Below, in pieces: positions 9,336 to 15,816 of a stretch of DNA of 64,000 nt (positions within the stretch are counted from its first letter, which is position 1; every line of letters starts with the position of its first letter). Location: the NCBI GenBank assembly GCA_020633515.1, contig JACKDM010000006.1:1-64000 (forward strand), in the 5' to 3' direction. The translations under genes and the position numbers were made by a program. Under the pieces are notes generated by a model. It was not told where the DNA came from. It made no database searches and saw only the letters and a program-made list of their open reading frames with translations. The DNA comes from Myxococcales bacterium (lineage in GTDB: Bacteria > Myxococcota > Bradymonadia > UBA7976 > UBA1532).

Positions 9336-10096
9336 TCATCACCCTCACCCCCGCCGACGACCCCGCCGAGCGCCTCGCCCGCCCGCTCGCCGATCCCGCG
9401 CTCGACCCGCTCACGCTCCGCGTCTGCGACCCCCACCTCGACGACGGCGCCCGCCTCCTCGCCGCCGGCGAACGCATCGCCCGCCGCCTCGACGCCCCGC
9501 TCCCCGAAGCCCGCCGCCGCGTCGCCACCCGCTGCCTCTACGGCATCGACCCCGCCCGCGCCCGCGTCACCGCCGCCCGCGCCGCCATCGAACGCTGGGC
9601 CACCACCCAAGGCGCCCCCCCGATCAGCGTCGACCACAACATCCGCCGCGGCGACCTCGCGCTCGGCTTCGCCCCCGCCCAGCTCGCCGCCTTCCACGTC
9701 GCCCCCGCCGCCGCCCAGCCGCACCCGCGCCTCGACCGCCTCCTCGCCCCCCGGCACGCCACCCACCGCGCGCTCCGCGCCGCCGCCATCGACGCCGCCC
9801 CCCACGACGCCGCCCGCGCCCGCGCCGCCCTCGCCCGCGCCGACGCCCACAACGACACCGTCCGCCTCATCGGCGACGCCCTCGCCGCCCTCACCCTCGG
9901 CGACCGCGCCGCCCGCCGCCCGCACCTCCTCGCGCTCGTCACCCGCTGGCAGGCCGGCGACCCCGCCGCCGAAGCCGAGCTCCGCGCCGTACAGACCGAC
10001 GTCCGCCAGGCGCTCCCCACCTTCCACTGGATCGCCGAGTTCTCCGAGCTCTACCCCGCCCCCCGCTGGGACGCCGCCCCTCGGGAGGCCGCATGA
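9332..10096 (+). CDS. methyltransferase-fold protein resembling the core of Eco57I-type DNA methylases, without an NPPY motif
   Basis: This 254-residue protein is not a standard family I can name. Residues 31-45 (VCDPHLDDGARLLAA) match the SAM-binding motif I of N6-adenine methylases (DPACGSGAFLLAA type), residues 67-77 (RCLYGIDPARA) match their next strand-loop, and residues 100-113 (VDHNIRRGDLALGF) match the conserved DH..L..GDSL..G segment. The catalytic NPPY motif and target-recognition region are absent. The rest is Ala/Arg-rich helix. It overlaps both neighbours by four bases inside the lipid cluster, so it is more likely a small-molecule methyltransferase or a scaffold than a restriction protein. 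Homology is from motif reading only. Confidence 0.5.
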   Translation: MIITLTPADDPAERLARPLADPALDPLTLRVCDPHLDDGARLLAAGERIARRLDAPLPEARRRVATRCLYGIDPARARVTAARAAIERWATTQGAPPISVDHNIRRGDLALGFAPAQLAAFHVAPAAAQPHPRLDRLLAPRHATHRALRAAAIDAAPHDAARARAALARADAHNDTVRLIGDALAALTLGDRAARRPHLLALVTRWQAGDPAAEAELRAVQTDVRQALPTFHWIAEFSELYPAPRWDAAPREAA

Positions 10097-10713
10097 TCTC
10101 CGACCGCAAACGCTTCGTCTTCGTACACATCCCCCGCACCGCCGGCACCAGCGTCGAGACCGCGCTCGCGCCCTACGCCCGCACCCCGATCGGCTTCACC
10201 GTCAACGACTGCACCGTGCTCCCCGACAAGCACGCCACCGCCGCCACCCTCCGCGCGCTCGTCGGCCCCGCCTTCTGGGAGCAGGCCTTCACCTTCTCCA
10301 TCGTGCGCGACCCCTGGGCCCGCATGCACTCCGACTACCACTTCTTCCGCGACGTCGGCCCCCGCCTCATGCCCGCCTTCTCCGAGCTCGAGCGCTGGCT
10401 CTGCGACCTCGCGCTCACCACCGACTTCCCCACCTGGCTCCACCGCGGCGCCGACCGCCTCGACATCGCGCAGTGGAGCTACCTCGCCGCCCCCGACGGC
10501 GCCTGCCTCGTCGACGACATCGCCCGCTTCGAAACCATCGACCGCGACTTCGCCCGCATCTGCGCCACCCTCGGCGTCGAGCACGCGCTCCCCCGCGTCA
10601 ACGCCACCCGCCACGGCGACCACCGCGCCGCCTACACCCCCGAGGCCATCACCCTCGTCGCCCGCTACGCCGCCGACGACCTCCACCACTTCGGCTACCG
10701 GTTCCAACCATGA
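10093..10713 (+). CDS. sulfotransferase family 2-like protein (second of two)
   Basis: Compact PAPS-dependent sulfotransferase of 206 residues. The 5'-phosphosulfate loop is HIPRTAGTS (residues 12-20) and the 3'-phosphate motif SIVRDPWARMHSDYHFF (69-85), the pattern of carbohydrate and lipid head-group sulfotransferases. ATG 10093 overlaps the previous stop, and TGA 10711-10713 overlaps the SDR start. Together with the gene at 5222 it suggests that the cluster product is sulfated at two positions, or that one enzyme acts on an intermediate; that is inference. Confidence 0.85.
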   Translation: MISDRKRFVFVHIPRTAGTSVETALAPYARTPIGFTVNDCTVLPDKHATAATLRALVGPAFWEQAFTFSIVRDPWARMHSDYHFFRDVGPRLMPAFSELERWLCDLALTTDFPTWLHRGADRLDIAQWSYLAAPDGACLVDDIARFETIDRDFARICATLGVEHALPRVNATRHGDHRAAYTPEAITLVARYAADDLHHFGYRFQP

Positions 10714-11414
10714 CCCGCCTCGCCCTCATCACCGGCGCCGGCCGCGGCATCGGCGCCGCCTGCGCCCGCGCCCTCGCCGCCGCCGGCTGCCACGTCGTCC
10801 TCACCAGCCGCACCCGCGCCGAGCTCGACGCCACCGCCCGCGCCATCACCGACGCCGGCGGCCGGGCCCACGTCCACCCCGCCGACCTCGCCGACCCCGC
10901 CGCCATCGACGCCCTCTTCACCGCCCTCACCGACCGCTTCGGCCACCTCGACGTCCTCGTCAACGCCGCCGCCGTCATCGAGCCCGCCCCCCTCGAAGCC
11001 ATCGACCTCGCCGCCTACGAGCGCGTCATGGCCGTCAACGTCCGCGCCGTCTTCCTCTGCTGCCAGCGCGCCTTCCCCCTCATGCGCGACCGCGGCGGCG
11101 CCATCATCAACCTCAGCTCCCTCGGCGGCGTCCGCAGCACCCAGAAGTTCCCCGGCCTCTCCACCTACACCGCCAGCAAGGCCGCCGTCATCGGCCTCAC
11201 CGAAGCCCTCGCCGTCGAAGGCCGCCCCCACCGGATCCGCGTCAACGCCATCGCCCCCGGCGCCGTCGACACCGTCATGCTCCGCACCGCCGCGCCCTTC
11301 CTGCGCACGTCAACCACCCCCGACGACATCGCGCCCACCGCCGTCTTCCTCGCCGACCCCACCCGAAGCGGCAAGATCAGCGGCGCGGTGCTGGAGGTGT
11401 TCAGCAATGAGTGA
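10710..11414 (+). CDS. short-chain dehydrogenase/reductase
   Basis: Classical SDR of 234 residues. It has the nucleotide loop TGAGRGIG (8-15), NAAA after the fourth strand, the Ser in NLSSLGG (136/137), and the catalytic Tyr153-x3-Lys157 in YTASK. An NADP-type pocket is suggested by Ser-Arg after the second strand (LTSRTR). The nearest general type is a FabG-like ketoreductase. Sepiapterin reductase is also an SDR, and the next gene looks like a pterin synthase, so a role in a pterin cofactor is a second option. ATG 10710 overlaps the sulfotransferase stop and the 3' end overlaps the next gene by eight bases. Confidence 0.85.
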   Translation: MTRLALITGAGRGIGAACARALAAAGCHVVLTSRTRAELDATARAITDAGGRAHVHPADLADPAAIDALFTALTDRFGHLDVLVNAAAVIEPAPLEAIDLAAYERVMAVNVRAVFLCCQRAFPLMRDRGGAIINLSSLGGVRSTQKFPGLSTYTASKAAVIGLTEALAVEGRPHRIRVNAIAPGAVDTVMLRTAAPFLRTSTTPDDIAPTAVFLADPTRSGKISGAVLEVFSNE

Positions 11415-11964
11415 GCCCGCCCGCACCGCCACCATCGAGCTCTGCAAGGAGTCGTTCAAGTTCTCCGCCGGCCACTTCACCATCTTCTCGGCCACCAGCC
11501 GCGAACGCCTGCACGGCCACAACTTCGCCGTGAGCTGCGCGCTCACCGGCGAGGTGCAGCCCGACGGCCTCATCGCCGACTACCGCCGCTACAAGCGCCG
11601 CCTCAAAGAGCTCTGCGACGCCTGGGACGAGGTCCTCCTCCTCCCCGCCGCCTCGCCCTACCTCACCGTCGAGCCCGGCGAGAGCGAAGTCACCATCCGC
11701 TTCGCCGGCAAGCGCATGATCCTCCCCCGCGAAGACGTGCTCCTCCTCCCCATCCGCAACATCACCCTCGAAGAGCTCTCCTGGCTCCTCCTCCAAGCCC
11801 TCGTCGCCGACGAAGCCGCCGCGCTCCGCGACCGCCTCGTCGAGGTCGTCATGCGCGTCAGCTCCGGCCCCGGCCAATGGGCCGCCAGCCGCTGGACCCG
11901 CCCCGCCCCCACCTGGTCGCAGCCCCCCCGCCCGCTCCCCTCGCCCCAGGCCGTCTCCTCATGA
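11407..11964 (+). CDS. 6-pyruvoyl-tetrahydropterin synthase/QueD-like protein lacking the usual cysteine
   Basis: T-fold enzyme relative of 185 residues. The zinc site is visible: His23 in FSAGHFT and His36/His38 in RLHGHNF. Classical QueD and PTPS have Cys a few residues before the His-Gly-His; here that stretch reads Ser-Arg-Glu-Arg-Leu, so the catalytic cysteine is not at its standard place (Cys44 follows in AVSCAL). Family members without it use another acid/base or have a different reaction. The last 25 residues are Pro/Ser-rich and may be non-functional. It overlaps the SDR and the desaturase and may supply a pterin or catalyse an unrelated aldol step in lipid tailoring. Confidence 0.7.
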   Translation: MSEPARTATIELCKESFKFSAGHFTIFSATSRERLHGHNFAVSCALTGEVQPDGLIADYRRYKRRLKELCDAWDEVLLLPAASPYLTVEPGESEVTIRFAGKRMILPREDVLLLPIRNITLEELSWLLLQALVADEAAALRDRLVEVVMRVSSGPGQWAASRWTRPAPTWSQPPRPLPSPQAVSS

Positions 11965-12992
11965 CCACCGACGCCCACGCCCACGCCCGCGCCCTCGCCG
12001 CCCGCATCGCCGCCTTCAAAGGCGCCGACGACCGCCGCGCCGCGCTCCAGCTCGGCGGCACCCTCCTCGGCCTCGCCTGCGCCTGGACCCTCACCGCCGC
12101 CGCCATCTCCGCCGCCCTCTGGTGGGCGCTCCCCCCGCTCTGGCTCCTCGCCGCCGTCATGATCACCCGCCTCTTCATCATGCAGCACGACTGCGGCCAC
12201 GGCGCCTTCCTCTCCCGGCGCTGGCTCAACACCGCCGCCGGCCGCCTCACCAGCCTCTTCACCTTCACCCCCTACGGCTTCTGGCGCTACACCCACAACC
12301 GCCACCACGCCACCACCGGCGACCTCGACCGCGGCGGCATCGGCGACGTCTTCACCGCCTCCGTCGAGCAATACAACCGCATGACCCCCCGCGACCGCCG
12401 CCGCTACCGCCGCTTCCGCAACCCCATCACGATGATGCTCATCGGCGTCCCGATCGTCTTCCTGCTCCGCTACCGCACCCCGTTCTTCCAACGCGTCCCC
12501 GCCGCCCGCTGCTGGCGAAGCATCCTCGGCCTCGACCTCGGCCTCATCGCCCTCTACGGCCTCGCCCTCTGGCACCTCGGCCCCGCCCTCGTCCTCCCCA
12601 CCGTGCTCCCCGCCCTCCTCATCGCCACCTGGATCGGCGGCTGGATGTTCTACATGCAGCACCAGTTCGAACACGGCTACTGGCGCCCCCACCCCGAATG
12701 GGACTGGTACACCGCCTCCCTCCACGGCAGCTCCTACTACGACCTCCCCGAATGGCTCCACTGGTGCACCGGCCACAACGGCCTGCACCACATCCACCAC
12801 CTCGACAGCACCGTCCCCAACTACCGCCTCCGCGCCTGCCTGCAAGCCATCCCCGAGCTCGCCACCATCAACCGCATCACCCTCCGCGAGAGCCTCGCCT
12901 GCGCCCACCTCGCGCTCTGGCACGAAGCCGGCGGCCGCATGATCACCTTCGCCGAAGCCGACCGCCGCGGGCTGCTCGTTACCGATGGTTGA
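11961..12992 (+). CDS. membrane fatty acid desaturase
   Basis: Diiron membrane desaturase of 343 residues that introduces a double bond into an acyl chain. All three histidine boxes are present: HDCGH (76-80), HNRHH (112-116) and HHIHH (276-280), with a further QHQFEH at 233-238. Hydrophobic spans lie at about 35-73, 155-170 and 190-232. The last box has the HxxHH form of acyl-lipid desaturases, as in the omega-6/omega-3 group. ATG 11961 overlaps the previous TGA; a longer reading from about 11877 has no conserved content. It is the last gene of the eight and faces the TOPRIM-like gene with an 11-bp gap. Confidence 0.9.
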   Translation: MTTDAHAHARALAARIAAFKGADDRRAALQLGGTLLGLACAWTLTAAAISAALWWALPPLWLLAAVMITRLFIMQHDCGHGAFLSRRWLNTAAGRLTSLFTFTPYGFWRYTHNRHHATTGDLDRGGIGDVFTASVEQYNRMTPRDRRRYRRFRNPITMMLIGVPIVFLLRYRTPFFQRVPAARCWRSILGLDLGLIALYGLALWHLGPALVLPTVLPALLIATWIGGWMFYMQHQFEHGYWRPHPEWDWYTASLHGSSYYDLPEWLHWCTGHNGLHHIHHLDSTVPNYRLRACLQAIPELATINRITLRESLACAHLALWHEAGGRMITFAEADRRGLLVTDG

Positions 12993-13003
12993 TGCGTCTC
13001 GCG

Positions 13004-13807
13004 TCAGCTCCCTGAACGTGCCGCGAAGGCAGGCAACCCGAGCTGTGGGCCCGTCACTCGATCGATGATGCCACGCGCGAGCTGGAAGCGATCGGGCGCC
13101 TCGCAGCCACCGACGGCAGCCACGCACCACGCCACGAGCGCCCGCAGCGAAGCACACGTCTCGATCCCATCGAGGATGGCGTCGAGATCGAGCAGTTCGC
13201 TGATGGTCCTCCCGTCCGCGCGCTCGTTGAATGCGCGCCCGCGCTGCTTGCAGAGATCCTTGATTCGCCCCTTCGGATGCGAGAGCGCCTCGACGTCCGC
13301 CCCGTCGAACTCGCCGGTCTCGACACCGAGCGCCAGGACAATCGCCTCGGGTTGCGCGAAGTAGTATGCCTCCAGCATCCGCCGCAGGAAGAACACGCCG
13401 ACGCGCCGCGTGTCCCCGCCCAGAATCCCATCGAAGGCATCGCGATAACGCTCGAAGACACCGTGGAGCTCGATCCGGCCGTCGCCATCGATCGCATCAC
13501 CCGTGCGCTCCTCGTCATCGAGCAGGACCACCAGACCGTCACCATGCCGGCGCAGAAACATGCGCGCCGCCAACGCGATCTCTTCGTCCCGCCTCAGGAT
13601 CAGACCCTTGCTCCCTGCCACGGCGAGCTTCGGTGCTGGCGTGGACGCCCGACGCGGCCGAAGCTGCTCGACCCGCCGGATCGTCTGCACGACGCAGCGG
13701 CCGCCCGTCGCGCCCGCGAGCGCCTTGTTGAGGAGCAAGGGCACGCACTCCTCCTCGGCTTTGCCCGTCACGAGCAGCCCGATGTGGTGAAAACGCCAGG
13801 CGCTCAT
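13004..13807 (-). CDS. DUF4276/TOPRIM-like protein, partner of the adjacent ATPase
   Basis: A 267-residue soluble protein. The start HHIGLLVTGKAEEECVPLL has the strand-loop-acid pattern of TOPRIM-type proteins (acidic residue just after the first strand), and VVLLDDEE (about 92-99) would be the second acidic motif. A Tyr-Tyr-Phe segment (LEAYYFA) and HPKGRIKDLC are typical of the DUF4276 group as I remember it. ATG 13807 overlaps the ATPase stop, so the two are translated together. In known ATPase/TOPRIM pairs (OLD, Gabija, PARIS) the TOPRIM part cuts nucleic acid when the ATPase senses infection. A similar defence role here is inference. Confidence 0.6.
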   Translation of the reverse strand: MSAWRFHHIGLLVTGKAEEECVPLLLNKALAGATGGRCVVQTIRRVEQLRPRRASTPAPKLAVAGSKGLILRRDEEIALAARMFLRRHGDGLVVLLDDEERTGDAIDGDGRIELHGVFERYRDAFDGILGGDTRRVGVFFLRRMLEAYYFAQPEAIVLALGVETGEFDGADVEALSHPKGRIKDLCKQRGRAFNERADGRTISELLDLDAILDGIETCASLRALVAWCVAAVGGCEAPDRFQLARGIIDRVTGPQLGLPAFAARSGS

Positions 13808-15501
13808 GTCTCGCCCACATCCTCACTCTCGGCCGAGTCATGAGCCACCGCCTCGGGCATCGGCCGCTGCGGCGCGATCGCCTGCGCCATGTACAGCGCC
13901 CCCGCCGCGTAGTCATCGAGCAGATCGGCGATGCCTTCGATGTCTTCCAGCGGCGTCACGCAGGTGGCGCCCTCCCTCTGCTCGACGACGCGGCACTCAC
14001 TCGGCGCGAACTGACTCAACAGCACCGGCGAGTGCGTCGCGAGCACCACCCGTCGCCCCAGCTCGGCGCACCGCTGCGTCGCCTCGGCGAGCACCACGAG
14101 CGCCCATGGGTGCAGTGAGATATCCGGCTCGTCGAGCAGCACGAGCGGACACTCCCCCGGCTCGGGCGCGAACATCGCCGTCAGCACCAGCAACAGGTGG
14201 AGCAGCCCGTCGGGCGCGGCCGCCGCCGAGAGCGGCCGGCGACGGTGACGCTCGACGATGCGACCCACGACCACCTCGGGGCCGATCTGCTCGGTGCGCA
14301 CGCTCTGGAACTCGGGGAACGCGCGGCGCATGAAGTGCTCGATCGCGAGCGCCCGCGGACCCTCGGGGTCACGCTCGCGCAGGGTCCGCAGCACCGCCCA
14401 CAGGTTCTCGCCGCGCTCGTCGAGCACGGTGGCTGGCTGCGCATCGGAGCCGCGGCGGCGGAGATGGTCGAGGTCGAAGCGGCCGCCGTGGTAGACGCGG
14501 AGGCCCGAGAGCGCGGCGTGCAGCGCCAGCAACGTGGGCGCGGCCGCGTGGTCGAGTTGTGCGAAGGTCAGCAGGCTGCTCTCTTCCGGGCGAACGAGCG
14601 CGTGCCTGTCTCTCCACGCGAGGCGGCCACCCCTGCCAAGGTGCTCGGTCTGCGATTTGCCGAGGGCGAAGCGTTCACCCGGCTCACGGGAGAAGCCAAC
14701 CATGGCATCGGCTGTCAGACGAAGGCTCTCGCCCGGCACCGGGTCGATCCGCCCCTCGCGAACCGCCAGCGTCACCGAGTAGCGAGCGGCGTTGGTGACG
14801 ACGCCTAGTTCGAAGGACGGCTCCTCAGCGCGATCGTGCAGCAGCTCCCAGCCGCCGCGCGTGCTCACCGCCGCCGTCGTTCCACGCCGGGCCAAGATCC
14901 CCAAGCAGCGCAAACGCATCGAGCATGCTCGACTTGCCGGCCCCATTGGGGCCGAAGAGCACGGTGCGCGGACCGATCCGAAAGTCGAGCGTCCGCGATC
15001 GAGCGCCACGAGCGGATGATGAGCGCGTCGACCTCGAGCGGGGCTCTCGGCTGAAGGCGCCTCGGTCGGCGAAGCGCCGCGCGCAGCCGCCTCGGCCGCC
15101 GTACGCGCATGGCCCAGCAGATCCTCGAGCAACTGGCGCGTGTCAGCCCCTTGAAGCTCCGCGGCGAGCGCTCGGACGAAGCTCGACTGAGTGTGTCTCG
15201 TGATCCACTTCGCTTCTTGATTTGCCTCCGTGTGCACCAGCAAGACCGCGTCGGTTCTGCCTGGCTCTTGCAGAGCCTCGACAAGCAAGAGCGCCTCACC
15301 CGGATGTGCCTTGCTGGCAGCCCGGAGTTCATAGTGCTGCTGGCCGTCCGCCGACGCAAAACTCTCGACCCAGCCGACGATCAACCCACGGGTCTTCTCT
15401 TCGAGCAGCCGCGCCTGCGCTTCGAGCAGCGCCCGCACCTGGTTGTCGCCCGTCACCAGCGGCTCGAGATCACCCCACAGATCGAGTTTTTCGTCCGCCA
15501 C
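13804..15501 (-). CDS. AAA15-type ATPase of an ATPase/TOPRIM pair; frame shifted around the Walker A motif
   Basis: ABC-like ATPase related to RecF/OLD proteins. The C-terminal half is intact: VVLLDEPDISLHPWA is not quite the order seen, but LVLLDEPDISLHP (Walker B) and LATHSPVLL (switch) are clear. The Walker A GPNGAGKSS lies at 14927-14953 but in a different frame. From 15501 the first frame reads to about 15050, a second (ending RSWRSIA) to about 15005, the Walker A frame to about 14850, and then the first frame returns at GGWELLHDRAEEPSF. Three single extra bases, net zero, would explain this, and the original frame stays open only by luck. So the 565-residue continuous translation has a meaningless core. 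Either an indel-rich consensus or an inactivated gene. Confidence 0.7.
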   Translation of the reverse strand: MADEKLDLWGDLEPLVTGDNQVRALLEAQARLLEEKTRGLIVGWVESFASADGQQHYELRAASKAHPGEALLLVEALQEPGRTDAVLLVHTEANQEAKWITRHTQSSFVRALAAELQGADTRQLLEDLLGHARTAAEAAARGASPTEAPSAESPARGRRAHHPLVALDRGRSTFGSVRAPCSSAPMGPASRACSMRLRCLGILARRGTTAAVSTRGGWELLHDRAEEPSFELGVVTNAARYSVTLAVREGRIDPVPGESLRLTADAMVGFSREPGERFALGKSQTEHLGRGGRLAWRDRHALVRPEESSLLTFAQLDHAAAPTLLALHAALSGLRVYHGGRFDLDHLRRRGSDAQPATVLDERGENLWAVLRTLRERDPEGPRALAIEHFMRRAFPEFQSVRTEQIGPEVVVGRIVERHRRRPLSAAAAPDGLLHLLLVLTAMFAPEPGECPLVLLDEPDISLHPWALVVLAEATQRCAELGRRVVLATHSPVLLSQFAPSECRVVEQREGATCVTPLEDIEGIADLLDDYAAGALYMAQAIAPQRPMPEAVAHDSAESEDVGET

Positions 15502-15531
15502 CGTCGCTCCCCGTCATCAGCCTCGGTTCTA

Positions 15532-15816
15532 TCAACCCCGCGGCCCGCCGTCCACGTCCCCCCCCTGCACCCGATGACTCGCCGCGAACAGCGCCCCCCA
15601 CACCGCCGCCACCGTCTCCCCATCCACCGCGCCGCCCCCGAGCCGCGCCACGATCGCCGCCTCCCGCGCCGGATCCGGCCGCAGCGCCCCCTGCGCCGCC
15701 TTCACCCGCCCGATCGCCCGCACCAGCGCCAGCCGCTCCCCGATCAACGCCAGCAGCCGATCATCCACCGCGTCGATCGCCGCCCGCAGCGCCGCGACCT
15801 CAACCGCACCCTTCAC
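15532..15816 (-). CDS. chorismate mutase-type (AroQ) helical protein
   Basis: A 94-residue all-helical protein that would convert chorismate to prephenate for Phe/Tyr synthesis. The pattern LRAAIDAVDDRLLALIGER, then AIGRVKAAQG, gives the conserved Arg, Asp, Arg and Lys of AroQ chorismate mutases in the expected spacing. The start is GTG 15816, overlapping the U32 TGA (GTGA); no ATG fits. A much longer reading from 16059 is Gly/Ala nonsense inside the U32 gene. The last 10 residues are Gly-rich. The pairing with a U32 protein gives no clear metabolic link. Confidence 0.8.
   Translation of the reverse strand: MKGAVEVAALRAAIDAVDDRLLALIGERLALVRAIGRVKAAQGALRPDPAREAAIVARLGGGAVDGETVAAVWGALFAASHRVQGGDVDGGPRG

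Noticed and set aside
9332..10096. Functional type II restriction-modification gene
   Set aside because: No NPPY motif, no recognition or nuclease domain, and it is embedded in a coupled lipid operon.
6004..10713. A single 1569-residue protein joining FAAL, ACP, part of a condensation domain and a sulfotransferase
   Set aside because: From about 8600 to 10090 this frame is low-complexity Pro/Arg while a neighbouring frame holds the rest of the condensation domain and a separate coupled gene. The frame is open only because of high GC.
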